Shown: positions 21,101-34,793 of the stretch, one piece after another
Position numbering within the stretch: the stretch's first letter is position 1
Layout of the letters: the number at the start of each line of letters is the position of its first letter
Assembly: GCA_002102555.1 (NCBI GenBank)
Contig: MCFL01000022.1
Span: 124,001-188,000, forward strand
Length of the DNA: 64,000 nucleotides
Source: Catenaria anguillulae PL171
Lineage: Eukaryota; Blastocladiomycota; Blastocladiomycetes; Blastocladiales; Catenariaceae
Reading direction: 5' to 3'
Program-made: the position numbers and the translations under genes
Notes under the pieces: model-generated
The model's database searches: none
What the model saw: only the letters and a program-made list of their open reading frames with translations
Told to the model about the DNA's origin: nothing

Positions 21101-24100
21101 ATGGCCATTTCGAGCTGCTTGAGGAAATCGGCATCGTTGAACGTGGATACCTTGAGCCCGTTCGCGGCCTCACGCTTCTTGATCCAGTTGACGGCTTGCT
21201 GCTGTGGGTCAATGCACAATGGGTACCGAGATCCGCGCACCGTCAAGACACCATTTTGGATACTAAGCTCGTCGGCAGGTAATCCCTCGCTGACCCACTT
21301 GCTCAACTCGACCTCGGTCGTCATGAGCCGCGTCACGGTAAATTGCTTGGTCAAGGGAATGCTGCGTTCCACCAAATCCTTCATCCATCGATTGTTGAGC
21401 AAGTCCGTACGGAATTCCCAGTTGAAGGCACCCGTGTAACTCATGAATCCCGACACAAGCAAACAGTCACCCACGAGTTGCATGCGCTCGTCTTGAAGGG
21501 TGCGCAAATCGTTGCTCCAACGAACCTTTTCCGACTGCAATCCGGAAATGAGCTTGTCGGCGGCATCCAAACGGCGTTGCATTACCTCGGCCATTTCCTT
21601 GAGCTCCAATTGTTCGGTGCGTGCTTGCTGGAACTGGACTTGCAACTCGGACAAGTTTTGCTTGAGCTTGGCCAACTCGCGCGTAATCTTTTCGTACTCG
21701 GCCTTGGATTGCGCCAAATTGCGCTCCAGTGTGGCCACGGCAAGACGTTTTGGCTGAATGGTTTTGGCCACGTTGCAATAGCCAACGACGGCAAGCACAA
21801 ACTTGTACAATCCCGAGCCAGCATTGGAAATCTCCACCATGCGTTCGTACGAGACATCAAGCTCGCGCAAAATGGTCTTGACCGTCTTGACCTGATTTGA
21901 CGAAATGGCATCCACGTCCATGGTCGTGAGTGAGGCACGGAAATCGATGGCCGACATCATGGTCTTGGCCGACTTCCAACTGACATCCTTGATACCCTTG
22001 ATGACACAAACACACTCGCAAACCTTTTGCACCTCGCGTGGCGGCTTGGCAAAGGAACGCAGCTCGGTGATGTCGGCTGCTGACAAGTTGTTGAGCGCGT
22101 TGCGGGCTTCCTCGAGCGCGGGCAATGCCTCGGCAAGGGCAACCTCGGCTTCTTCCTTGTCCTTTGCAATTTGAATGTTTTGCGCCTCGAGCTCCTGCTC
22201 CTTCTTTGAGGCCAAGTCCTTCTTCTCCTCGGCCTGAGCAGTTTGCGTCGTAATCACCTTGAGCAGCGCTTCACATGCCTCCGACTTTTCCTTGACCATG
22301 ACATTCTGCACCGCCAGCTTGGCGCCCAAGTCCTTGATTTGCACCGATGCTTCCTCCAGCTTGGCCAAGCCCGACTCGAGACGGGTGCACTGCTTGCCGT
22401 TTGTATCGCGCTGGTTCTTGAGGAGAGAAATGTAAAAGTTGACATAGTCGAGGTAGTTTTTCGGCGTCACAAAGTTGGTCCGACGCCAGCGCTGCAAAAA
22501 CTCGGCCGAGGCGGCACTGATGGACAGGTGGACAGTGACCATGTGCGACACGATGTTGTCCTTGTACTCGTTGGGTACCACGTCACCCAAAAAGGTCTCG
22601 GCGACAGAGCGCAGTGCTTCCTCTGGCCACGGCGGGAACCAGTCAATGACCGTGTTGCTGACGAGACCAGGAAAGTTGCGGCACCGCTCACGCAACTTGT
22701 CGCCCTGTGGCGACATGCAGAGCACGATATGCAAGTTCATGCTGCACTTTTGCACAAAGTATTGCCAGCAGTTTTCGCGCGACGCCACCATGCCGGCCTT
22801 GGTCACTTCATCTCGCACGGTACCCAACACAGCCTCCTTTTCATCCTCGGCGTACAGCGTGGGAATGATGCCGACCGTAAGCATGTTGTTGACCAGCTCG
22901 AGAAAGCCTTCTTGGACAACGTGTGCGTCGGTGAACAAAAAGACCACTTTCTTACCGCTGCCAAGCTCCGAGTACAGTGCCTTGAGCGACTCGCGGAAAT
23001 CAGCCTCAGAGTACCCACGGGAAAGCGCAATCTCAAACACCTTATACCCGGCCGTGAATGCAGCCAGGCGTGTCAACGACTGCTTGCCACTGCCGCCCAC
23101 ACCAACGAGCAATGCGTGACCCTTGGGCATGCGAATCGCGCGATGAATCCGAGTCAGATGCTCGAGTGCTTCCTCAAACAAGACCAAGTGCATGGGATTG
23201 TTCTTCTCGTTGTACTCTTCGAGAATTTCTTGGAATAACGGACGAATTGCTTGGTAGTCGAGCAAGTCCTCGTACAGCCGCGTGTTGCCCTCACCCTCGT
23301 GCATGGCATGCCGATAGTCGCCAAACAAGCACGGCGACCGTGTCACGTACTCTTCCTCGGCATCGTTCGGGAACTGGGCACGAATAAGGTCGTTGAGCTG
23401 CCGAATCACGAGCTTCTTGTCATCTTCGTTGGTCAAGCGGTCGTGGAAGACACGCAAGCATTCGTTGCGCCAAAGTCGGAAGAACTGCTTGCCCGTCGTA
23501 TAGTGTTGTGGAGTTGACTGCAGCAGTCCCTCATACACCCGCGAGATATCGCGCAAGTTGAAAATGTAATGGAACTTGCTGGGCGTTGGGAGCAAAGTAT
23601 CGACCACATACTTGTACAGCTTGAGAGTCATTTGTGTCAAGGGCTCGACGAGCGACTGGACCTCCTTGGCAAAGATGGGCTGCAAGTGGCCGTTCAAAAT
23701 CGACGAGTAGATACTCGCCAACGAAGCTGTTGGCGGGAACGCAATGTTGAACACATTGAACAGAGCAGCAAACCGTGGATCGATCTCGTTTCGCCCACCA
23801 CCAGGTGTTCCCATGGCGCCGACAAACAGTAGATCCTTCATGTTCTTCCAGAAAAGCTCCTTGCCACGGTCATAGAAGCCACCCCGCTCAATCAAAATCT
23901 TGAGCAAGGCAATGGGCTGCTGCGTTCCGTACGTGTCCTTTTGCGGCATGTTCAAGTCGTCCACAAACACATAAAGCTTTTTGCCAGATGCCGGACCGTA
24001 TGTATCCTTGGTGCGCTTTTCGACATTGGCCTCGACGTTGCGCTGCACGTCCATGGACGAGGTACGCGACGAAAAGTTTATGGACAAGACAAGGAACTGG

Positions 24101-27100
24101 TCCGTTGGAAGCGAGCGCAAGAAGGTGTTGACCGTCACGGTCTTTGAGGTACCCACGTCGCCGACAAACAGGACGGGCTTTTTGAGCGATGCGAACCGTT
24201 CGAGTAACCAAATGTACCGCGACGTGTCAGTCGTTGGGACCAAGATTTGATGGAACGGGAGTGAGCGATTGTGCGTGTACTGCTGGACGTAATGGCTCCA
24301 CGGCCGCCACTGCAGATCGTTGGTATCAAACCGGTAGTCGTGAAGGAGCTTTTCGGCACCGGGCAACTCGCCAAGGTTGATGCTGCCGCCAGCGTTGATG
24401 AGCGTGAGCTCGGCCAGCTTCTTGACACACTCGCTAAACTGCCCACGGTCCCGTTCAAGCAGCTGGGCACCAAGCGACCACGTGAGGGACTGGATAAAAA
24501 CAGCCTCGACCGCTTTTGGGTTGCTGTTGATCTTTGGGTCGCCGAGCTGTGACTCGCACAGTTGAGTAAACTGCGAAATGATGCCAATGGGTGTCGTGTT
24601 GATGACGCGCGACATGGGATCCACGTTGACGCCCGCAAACACGGCCTCGAAAATGAGGTCCATGAGCGGCGGAATGTACTTGACAAACAATTTGGCCATT
24701 TGCTCACCAACACTCTTGTCCTCGATTGAATTGACCCAGCGATCGTAAAATGGTTTGTACCCGAGGTTTTTCGGATCCAGGTACACCATACCACAGCGAG
24801 AGACGGTGGCGGGCGAGGCGTACTGCAAGTCACCGACTTCAAAAAATAAGGCACAGTGCTTTTGCAGTCGAATCCTCTCGCCGTTGGGAAGTGTGAGCAA
24901 CCGATTGTCGTCCATGACCGAGTTCATGTTTTCGACCCACACAGCATCCACGTCGCCGTCAAAGCAAATGTACTTTTTCTCCTTCTTGTCGGTGGGCTTG
25001 TTGATTTCGCGGAAAATATTGGATAGCAGACCGTCTGTCCAGTCGCGGGTTTCTGGGTTGAGTACACCATAGAGCTCGTTGACGGTGACGGCCTTTGGGT
25101 TGAGGGTATAGAACCGAGTATGAATACCGAGTCGAGTTTGAGTCCGAGCGAGCACGTCCAACACGACCGATTTCCCACCACCTGACGGTCCAACAATCAT
25201 GACGGTGTGTCGGGTCATGCACGTCTCATAAACTTGCACCACCTTGTCGATTTGCACGGGAATCGAAAGGAGACCGAGCTCGGAAACCACTTGCTCAACT
25301 GCGTCGTTGAAATCGGCATAGCGCACGCGGGGGCAATCGAGTCCCGGGAACAAGTCGCCAATGAGGCCCATAAACAATGGTACATCGTCAAAGACAAACT
25401 TGGGCAGATTCATGTCACGCAGGGCACGCATGAGTACCACGTCTTCATTGAGATCAGGCGAGCCACGCTTGAGAGCGCCGGCCATGACCAGCACCGACTT
25501 GAGGGCACGCAGACCAAAGTCATAATGGTGTTGCTTGGACAATTGCCCCTTTGCGAGCTTGTACAGTACAACCATCTTCTTTGCCAGCGTCTTGGCCATG
25601 GAGAAACCCTCGGAAAAGAGCATGATTTCGCAAATAAGCTCCAAGTCGGGTACGACCATGACGACGGGGCGGAAGAGGGCCTTGAGGTTGTCGGGCAATT
25701 CGGAACGGCCAGCGTAGCCAGGGTTCATGGTGATGAAGATGCCCATGGTCTTTTCCAAGTTGAGCTCGTATCCCTCAAATTGGAAGCGCTTGAGGTTCAT
25801 GATGAGTGCGCTCTGGATGGTGCGGACCTGCGCTGCAATCACTGACAACACCGCAAGCTCGATGCGGTTGAACTCGTCAAGGCAGCCCCAAGCACCCGTC
25901 TGCACCAAGCCTGAAAAGATTTTGCCCATGGCCTGATAGTCCATGCCCTCGCCGCAGTTGGTCACCATGCATAACAAGCCCATGGCCTTCGCCAAGTCCT
26001 TGACCGTCTCGGTTTTGCCTGTCCCAGCTGGTCCCGCCGGCGCGCCGCCGAGCTTCATGCTGAGTGCTTGCGTGAGCGTGAGGTAACACCGATCGGTAAG
26101 CGGGGTGATGACCAGTCGACCGTTGAGGCCCATGTACTCGTAGCCGTACTCAAAGACACCGTTGCACTGGCACACGAGAAGCTCGTCCCGCTCTTGATTC
26201 CAGTAGAACCGCAACTGCGATTCCCACTCAAACTCGTTGGCGTCCATGATGGAGTCGCGAACAAAGCGGTCAACGATATCGCGTGCGTGCACGTCGACAA
26301 TGATTTGCGAGTTGATCTTTTTGCGCTCGTTGGACGTGAGCGGGCCGCGGACGGCAACAATGAGTTGCTCGAGCTGTTGGGCCAGTTGCGAGGAGAGCTG
26401 CTTCATCGCCAGCTTTTGGCCCTTTTTGAACTTTTGGAACGTGTCCTCCACCTCCCATGTCCACCAAACGGCACTGCCCGCCAACCCGCACATGCCAGGA
26501 TATTGCTTGAGCCACTCGAAACGGTCCATCTTGGCATAGTGGAACACGGCTTCCTTGTGCACGACACGGTTGGTACGCTTCATTTCTTGAGCAACGACCG
26601 ACATCCATTGCTCGACACGGCCCTCGACTGGCACGGGCGTGCGAAACTCGAGAATCTCTCCCTCGCTGGACGCCATTCCGTTCACGACCTTGTCGCTCTT
26701 GACAAAAAGCAACCGCGCGACATTATCGTACATTTTGATGATATGCTCTTGGACAGCCTTTGGATCGCTGCTGCCGAGAATGGAGAGCAATTCCTCGTCC
26801 GAGATGAAATAGAAGCGCGGAAACGTGTTGCGCTTGTTTTGCAGGTAATCTGTGAGCGACTTTTGACAGCTCTCGAGCTCCGAAAACAAACTGCGGAGCG
26901 TTTCGAGCCGGCCCTCGGCAGAGCATGCATCCAAGACGACTGGGTGCTTGCTCGTGTCCAACATCATCTTCTTGAACGTCTTGTCGATCACGTCAAAGCG
27001 CTTGGCCTCCTCGGGCAGCTGCTGGCGGATATCGCCTGCCAAAAAGATGGATTCGAGGTACATCCACTTGCGCTGCACGTTCATCCACACCTCGACCACC

Positions 27101-30100
27101 TCGCCAATGAGCGACAAGACCTTTTCCCAGCGCTGCACCTGTGGCAAAAATGCGGCAACAAACTTGGATGCAGCCATGCTTTGCAGGTTCATGGCATTGT
27201 CGTCCAGAGCCAATACCACATCTTCGACGCCACCCAAAATGAACCCCTTGTCATCACCTGCAGCCGGCGCGGCCCCGCCCTTGTTGTATCGAACAACGCT
27301 AAACTTCATATTCTTCCAGTTGGCATCCAGATCCTTGAGCGCCGACTCGATACTGAGCTCCTTCATGGCCCCATTGACAATCTCGCCAATTTCGGTGGCA
27401 AACTCGTGGAGCTTCATCGATACGAGCTTTTCGAGCGTAAATGACTCTGGGTTCATGGCAAACGACTTGCCCGTCACGTCCATGAGCTTTTTCCAATGGC
27501 GTTCGCGGAGCGCCTCGTTCTTAAGATCGTTGAGCAATGGCAGCGAGTTTTTGAAGGTGTTGACCTTGTCGGCAATCACATTGGTTGGGCGCAGCTGCTT
27601 GAGATCCGGAGGCAGTTTCCGCAACATCGTTCCATACTCGTCAATTCCCTTGGTAATGGCTGCCAGGTCGAGTGCCGACCACAGTGTGGCCGACCATTCC
27701 GCCATGCTGTTGCGGACAGCCACGTACAAGTCGTATACGCGAGTCAACTGCCCAATCTCGGACTCGAGCTGGTACAAGTCAGGGTACGCCGACACGTTCA
27801 AGTTGAAAAGCTTTTCGCAAAACACAAGGTACGACGCCCGTTCCTTGAGCTGAGTCACGGTCACCTTGGCGTCCTCGAGCTGCTTGAGCCCACGCTCCAA
27901 GTCACTCGATGAGCTTGGCCCCTCGGACTGGAAGTTGGCCTTGAAATCAGCCAAATTGTCCTTGAATGACTTGACTTGCTGGATTGTTTGATTGGTGAAC
28001 TTGGCCTTGACAGCAACCAGTTTCCCATCCACCTCCTTTGCCAGCTGCAGTAGATCCGACCACCGATTCAAGAGTTGCGGGGCACGGTCAAACTCATCGG
28101 GCGAGTCGATCGTGATGCCGTACATGCGCAGCGTCCGATAGCACTCCATGACCTCGTAGCATGAAATCTCGAAATCGGACGAGTAGCCACGGATATCGGC
28201 AATCACCTCCAACACAAACGTCAAATCGTCCAGCGATGCCGTGTCGCGCGAGATATCGACGTGATATTTGGCCATCTTGGCTTCGAGATCCAAGAGCCCT
28301 TGCTGCGACATGGTGTGCAAAAACTTACCAATGGCAGCAATCCAAAGCGACGCCTCTCTTTGCACGGCGAGCTTGAGTGGAATGAGCACGACGCGAATAA
28401 AGTCAATGTCACGGACTTGCGGCTGTGCTTCCACATCCTTGTTGAGCTTGAGGTAAAACAAGAGCTTCTCGTCGTACATTGCACATGTTGGTTTCTTGGC
28501 CGCAAACTTTTCGAGCGTAATCACCTTGTCGACCTTCCACAACGGACGGTACTTGCGCCAAGTATCGAGGTACTTGGCAATGCCAGCAAAGCACCGAGCA
28601 ATACCCTGATTGAGGAACACCATGGTGTTGACGACGGCGGCATTGTTGGACACGTCGGAAAAGAAGCTGAAGCTCACTACTTCGTCTCCACCTTGGCCCG
28701 ACGCAATTCGTTGCGGACGAGTCAAGATACACGAGCAAGCTTGCCACCGGTAAAACTCCTTTGTTGATTCGACAATCGACATGACAAACTTGATGAGCAG
28801 CTTGTATATCTCGGTCGCCAACGGCGTAATCACAATCTCGGGTGCAGACAAGTTGGCCGACACTTTGAACAGGGGCGTGTCTCGCGTTTGCAGCAGCTTT
28901 TTCTTGAGCTTGCGTGACGAAATGCGCATGAGCGAGGCCAGGTACATCATGTTGTGAATGAGCATTTGGTTGAGCGCCATGAAAATGCGCTTTTCCCAGT
29001 AGGCATAGTAGGCACGCAGCGCTGGCGACCGGCCCGTGTTGGTCGTGACGACAAGCGACTCGATCTTGATGAGCAACGGCGAAATGGTCAGGTACTTTTG
29101 CACGAGCGACTCGATGACGGTGCTGCGATTCTTGTTGCACGCATCCAAAAACTCGTACACGTCCATCACCTCGCCGTCCCCCGTAGGCGGCTCCTTGACG
29201 AGTACCGCGCGAGCAATCTGGTCCACAACGTGCGACACGTTGGCCGAGTTTTTGCGCACTTGATTCATGAGCGACGTGAACTTTGAGATTTCCATGTTGC
29301 ACTTGTGGATAAAGTCGGGAATGCCTAGCGACGTCCAGTTGAGCCGCGTCAACCCAGGTTTCATGACCCGATGCAGCTCGACAATGTGTCCTTCAAACAG
29401 GGCACGCTCGGCGTCGTCCAGCCGTTCGAGCAATTCGTGGTAGTTGCGTAACATGGTGCCCAGTGACTCGGTGTAGCCCGTAAACTTTCTTCTTGCAGAG
29501 CAATGTTGATGGCCGTTTCCGGAATCGCAAAACCAATCTTTTCAAGGTACTTTGCCTCCTTGATGATGTCGGACAAGTCGGGTTTGAAGTTGACAATGTA
29601 CTTTTCTGTGCCGTCCAGGGTGCTGGCCTTTTTTGCGAGCACAAACGACTTGAGGTAACCTAGCGAGGCCGACTCCACGTGCTGGCACCAAGCATTGTAG
29701 AGCTACGACAATAAATGCGGGTTGGGTGAGCGTGAGTCAGCCGATGACCTGGAGGAAATGGACCGAAACGGCTCCACGGATACGTACATCCTCCTCATAC
29801 TGCCGCATGGCTTTGGCCGTCGTCAAGTACTTGCGCGACACGGCCCTGCCCTGATCCGACGCCAACAACTCTTGCAGTGACTGGAACCGCACAATGGTCT
29901 TTTTGATGCGATGAAACAAGGACCGGACCCATTGAATACTACCGGCAACCCGTGGCTGGTTGCGGCCTAGCGGCGGATCGTTGCGGTTCTTGCGAAACAT
30001 GTCGTCAATCACGTCCACCTCCTTGGAATACTGGGCCAAGATATCGGAAAACTTGGACATCATTTGGCGGTTGATGGACTCGCGTGACTTGACATTCTTC

Positions 30101-32382
30101 ATGTTTTGCAACAGATCAAATGCGCCCTCGGCCGACCGCAACTTCTTGAATGACGTGTCGATAAAGAGCTTGGCCATGTCCTCGATTTGCACAATCTGCT
30201 CGCGGAATTTGGCTAGCACGGCTTCCCAAGCCGGGTGGTACTTTTTGTTCCATAGGTCAAACGGCAGCTGTTCAATCGGGATCACGAGCAAGTCCACACG
30301 CTTGATGACCTCGTCAATTTGCTGCGTATCGCCCGTTACAGCTGTTGGTAACGTCAATGTCAGTATGTCGGGTGGACCAGAATCGGACTTGACTCGCAAT
30401 TGACATACCCTTGAGCTCTGGCCCAAAAATGCCGTAAAACTGTTCCAAGACCTCGGCAATCTCGAGCAAATCACCGCACCTGAGCGCCATGTAGTTTGTG
30501 ACCTCAAACAACTTCTTCCGATCAAACTCCCACCTCTGATCCCTACCGGACTGCTCAATCTTTTCCCTGGTCTCAAAGTAATTCCTGGACCACGCTTCGA
30601 GCAGCGACTTCCCCTCGGCAATCTTGCGCTTTGCCTCGGCGGGCGGCAGCCTGAGCACGCTCTTGACATTGACCACGGTCGCAACGCGATTCGACAATTC
30701 CCAGGCAATCCGCGACATGAGCGGGACCATGCGCTCATCCTTGTTGTAATGGCGAGAAATAATCCAGACCATGCGCACAGCATTCATCAAGCTCGGAAGT
30801 GCATCCTGCACCACGGGCAGCGGAGCCGACGCCACTGTCTTGAAATGGCGCTCGAGCGTTGACAAGAACTTGACATTATCCTTTGCTTCGGCATGCAGCT
30901 TGTGCAAGTCTGCCAAGTGCGCCTCGAGTGCTGCGGCGGGCGCATGCATGCCAGCAACTGAAAGCGCCTGGCCCGTGCTTGAACCAGTGGGGACGAGTGC
31001 AGCTTTTCGTACAAGCCCGCGAGCGAAAAGTGCCTGTCGCGCCAAAACTCGACCTCGGCCATGGGCCCGTTGCCGCGCGGCACCTTTTTCGCCTCGCGCG
31101 CGAGCGTGTGCTGGATGGCGTCGGACCATTCGTCGGCCAGCGACTCGAGAACACGAGCTTGGAAGGGTGGTCGCGAGCAATGGCTGTTGGGTCCGTACGC
31201 AGCAGAGCAACCCAGTTCGGGGTCCGTGTCGGGCAAACGCAGCTTGACGTCGCCCGTGACTTGTTGGACGGTTTGCGCCACTTGGTTGGCAAACCGGGAC
31301 ATGCAGATGGAGAATTCGGTGTAAAGATTGTCGGAAAGCCCAGAGTCGCGGCGCATGAGCTGCTTGTTGCCGCCAGATGCCGTGTCTGTTGCTGGTTCTG
31401 TTGCCGCATGCGTGCGGGATCAGTGGCGCTTGCAGATGCCGCCGTCGCTGGTGAGTTTCCGACTCGAATATCGATTGATTTGCCAGCATGGGCATGTAGA
31501 CTTCGTGAATGATTTGCTCCAGCATCATGAGCGTGTGGCCCGAAAAGTAACCGACCTCGAGCACGTCGGGGAGCGATTGCCTTGCCGCTATGTATTGTAA
31601 CAGCACCTCGAGTTAGAGAACATATCTGAACGGAAGATTAATCGGAGTCGTACCGTCCAAGTTTTTGGGCTGTGGGATGGGACCTTTGGTGTTGCGCACG
31701 AAGTAGATCGAGTTGACTTCTGCAATCTTTTCAGGGAGCCGTTGAATGCACAGCTTGACCGATTGCTTGAAGGATGGTTGGCCCATTGGAGTGGTTGGCA
31801 GGGCGGATGCAGTTGCCTCGCTGGACTCACCTGGTTGAACGTCTTGCGGGGCTACTTGCGGCTCACCATCGACGGACTGTGCTGTTGGGACATCAGACTG
31901 AGTTTCGTCTACCGGCAACGAGTCATGTTGGCCCTGTTGAACTGGAGAAACATCTTCGGCTGCTGAAGGTGATGCTTGCGGGCATTTTGATTGTCTTGGG
32001 TGAGCTCACCGTCAGCCACGGATACGTCAGTCGGAGCTGCGCTGACGTTGACTGTTGTCGCGGCCACTGGCGAGCTGGGCAACCCAACAACCTCTTCATC
32101 CAAATAAAACAAGGCGACGAAGACACATCGTCGCCTTTGCCATTCTCGCTGTGTCCATCCAGGAAATCCGCCAGCGCAGCAGCGGTCGTCTTGTTTTGCT
32201 AAACACTCGTCAATCAGCCTGAGTGCCAGGTCTTCCTCGACTGGCAATCCAGACACGACCACCTCGCGCATCCAATGCACGCGCACATCGGAAGGCGGCT
32301 TGCTTAACGGTGGTGGCGCGGCATCTGTTGCTGGTGCCGCAGCGGCAGAGCTGGACGGTTGGTTTGGCGCTTGATCAGACAT
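18115..32382 (-). CDS. DNAH10: Axonemal inner-arm dynein heavy chain, DNAH10 type
   Basis: One uninterrupted exon of more than 11 kb (about 29.45-18.1 kb) carries the linker, motor and C-terminal domain. Upstream exons up to an ATG at 32382 carry the tail; clear introns are 30342-30418 and 29703-29787, and one or two small ones lie near 31.6 and 31.97 kb. The product is about 4,600-4,700 residues. P-loops: AAA1 GPAGTGKT near 26.02 kb, AAA2 GPSGGGKS near 25.18 kb, AAA3 GDVGTSKT near 24.16 kb, AAA4 GVGGSGKQ near 23.09 kb. A coiled-coil stalk with the microtubule-binding tip spans about 22.4-21.5 kb. The linker text [32 protein letters not shown] and [13 protein letters not shown] favours DNAH10, the heavy chain of inner-arm dynein f/I1. 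Frame breaks occur near 29,497 ([11 protein letters not shown]) and near 30,990; the first looks like one base missing from an A-run. Confidence 0.93.
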
Positions 32383-32900
32383 GCCACTGCTAAACGTGCG
32401 AACCAAACCTCAATATGCGTGAGGAGTAGGTAGTAGGAAGTGTGGGAACGCGTGCAGAGAGTGATGGGGAGGAGCAAGGCGACTAAAGCGAACCTGAGCG
32501 AACGCGACCGGAAATCGATGAGACTGGCGGGCAAGGAAAGAATGCTGAATGTTTTGTGAATGTAAGCTGGTATATGCATCGATCTCAGGCGCGCATATGC
32601 TGGTCGATCATGGTAGATTTGTTTTCCAAGTTTCACTGGGGGCAGCGCTGGGGGTCTGAGAGGCTGGAAGGAGATCAGCAAGCGCGTCGGCAAGAACCGA
32701 GCCGCCGATCTGCTCCTGCCGAGGCGAAACCGGAGACGGCTTCAATGCTTGCGACTTCTTGGCAAACGACTGGACATATCCGTACAAATCATTCATACAC
32801 TACCCAGCAATGGACCGCGCCATATCCCTGCTGCACTGACCTCGACCGCCCAGCCCTTTTCATCGCAGCAATCTTCTCGATTCGTCCACAACGTTGCACC
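32383..32900. other. Divergent promoter region
   Basis: 518 bp between the dynein gene (-) and the polytopic membrane protein gene (+). It presumably serves both promoters. No TATA box or repeated motif stands out by eye. Confidence 0.45.
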
Positions 32901-33830
32901 ATGTCAAAGCCAGTGGCATCCAGAAGAGATCGCGTCTCGCAGGCGGCGTCGCCTGGGCCGACCACAACAACAGCCTTTGACCCCGAGCCCATGCCCAATG
33001 TTGATTCACCAACGTCCATGTCTTGGGTCACCTCGGGGATCGTTTTCCTCGCCACTCTGCTCGTCGGCTCGGCCGTTGTCATTGGCGCCATCTCCGTGAC
33101 CGAGCTCATGGTCCGCTCAAAGACACCGTATACACCCGACCGCACAACCTGTGAATGCGACTGTTGGGACCGCGCCTTCAAGGGCGTCTACTACCATTCA
33201 CACCGGTACCAGTACAAGGCCGTCTACTTCAACATGACCAGCACCACAGTCACGCTCTTTGCCTGGACCGTTTTTCATTTTGCCCTCTTCTATAAGTTTA
33301 TCGAGTTGGCCGTATCCGCAGTTGTGCAACGCCGCATCCGATGGATTGCGCTCGTCTTGCTGGGCGTTTCATACTATCAAATGTTTTACAATTGGTGGGC
33401 CACCTTCAACTATATCAACGACTCCTTTTTCGCCTTGCTGCCCACGCAAATGTTTTTCAACCTCACCGAACTTGTACCTGCCATCTCCCTTGGTCCCCTC
33501 GTTCGCTCGCATTCCAAGTTGGTCAGCCCGCTCGTCTCTGCGGCGGCCATGGCCGTCGCCGTCTCGCACATTATCTTGTCGCTCTCGGATCAAGGCTGGG
33601 CCCACCTCTTCAATCGCGTATACAACAATGGGTGGGCGTTCCTTGGCGTGCGCGATGGCATGTTCTTGGCGGGCGATTTGGCGTCGGTGCTGATACTGTT
33701 GGCGTGGGGCGGCCGAGGCAAAGGCCGTGGGTCTGGGATTGCGCAGTATTGGACGACAGTCACAGTGATGACGGGAGGGCTGATGGGGGTGTACCAAGTT
33801 GTCAAGCTTGTTTACGGTTACAACGACTAA
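32901..33830 (+). CDS. Polytopic membrane protein of unknown family (CECDCWD motif)
   Basis: 309 residues starting at the ATG at 32901, preferred because the longer open frame is promoter-like. After a hydrophilic N-terminus of about 45 residues comes a first membrane segment (SGIVFLATLLVGSAVVIGAI). Next is a hydrophilic loop with a striking Cys cluster, CECDCWDRAFKG, then a YHSHRYQYKAVYFNMTS segment, then about five more hydrophobic helices ending in VVKLVYGYND. Conserved-looking aromatic motifs (YYQMFYNWWATFNYINDSFF) lie between helices 3 and 4. I believe similar uncharacterised proteins occur in other protists and zoosporic fungi, but this is memory, not a search. Cys-Glu-Cys-Asp-Cys could bind metal or form disulphides; the function is unknown. 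It is divergently paired with the dynein gene. Confidence 0.8.
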   Translation: MSKPVASRRDRVSQAASPGPTTTTAFDPEPMPNVDSPTSMSWVTSGIVFLATLLVGSAVVIGAISVTELMVRSKTPYTPDRTTCECDCWDRAFKGVYYHSHRYQYKAVYFNMTSTTVTLFAWTVFHFALFYKFIELAVSAVVQRRIRWIALVLLGVSYYQMFYNWWATFNYINDSFFALLPTQMFFNLTELVPAISLGPLVRSHSKLVSPLVSAAAMAVAVSHIILSLSDQGWAHLFNRVYNNGWAFLGVRDGMFLAGDLASVLILLAWGGRGKGRGSGIAQYWTTVTVMTGGLMGVYQVVKLVYGYND

Positions 33831-34793
33831 TGGCAGTTTTGGTCTTTGAGTACCCTACGATTGTCTTTCACCCGCTTGGAATTGAAGCTTTTTGCCTGTG
33901 GGTGAGTGCATGAATGTGATGTTTATTTTCCTTTCGAACTCATTCTTCATCGTTGCCCTGGCCGCAACTTCCCTGACCAACACGGCTCGCGCCAGCAAAG
34001 TGCTCATAAGATCAGTCATTTTTAGCTTGGCAACAGTTTCGCACACAAATCGATCCCACTCGTGTGGACTTTAAAATCGGCAAGAAGAATGTGTGGACGG
34101 GCACGACACATGACAGGCCTGCCAGACATGACGGCCTGCATGGATGAATACATATCAGCACGGTCTTCACTGCTGCGAGCAAGCGATGAGTCGATGGTCC
34201 GAGCCTCCAGCCAGCCGCCCACGGCCCGCTCGCAGAGTGCATTACACCCGTACCCGTGAACTGGAGACTTTCGGAAACTCAAAATGCATTTTTAACCTGT
34301 TCTGGCACGCATCACCATCGGCCCGGAACGGATGTGGAGCTGGAAGCCGGAATTGGCAACAGCTTACCTTTTGTGCTTTACATCACAAGCCTTTGTCCTC
34401 AAGTAAATTCCTCTCGTGAGTGATCAATGTCGCGTGAGACATGCGGTCAACAATGCATGAAGAGCGTGGCTCATGCCAGCCAGCCCATGCCACGATCCCT
34501 CGCCATCTGAGTACGTTTGAGTCAGCTTGCGTACAAGAATGGCAGGTTCACATTTGGAACATGATCTGCTTCCACTAACTGCATATGGCCATATCCATAA
34601 ATGCGGCTAAAGTGATCCATGGCATGACAACGGAAAAAGCCCAAACATCCGCCGACCGCTGGGCTGAAGTCGAAATGAGGTTTACTCGAACGTTGAGGCC
34701 ACAAGGTTTCCGGCTGTTTTCGTCATCAGTTCCCTTGGATGCCCGTCGTCACCTTCCAGCTGCGATTGACCTCATCCTCCTCACTAATACCTT
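33831..34793. other. Intergenic region
   Basis: Downstream of the polytopic membrane protein and upstream of the inverted-repeat boundary. AT-richer, with no supported gene. Short frames on both strands overlap and have no family features. Confidence 0.4.

Noticed and set aside
26068-27444. Long open frame on + opposite the dynein gene (458 codons)
   Set aside because: Antisense shadow of a strongly coding exon; Leu/Arg/His/Gly-rich composition with no family motif.
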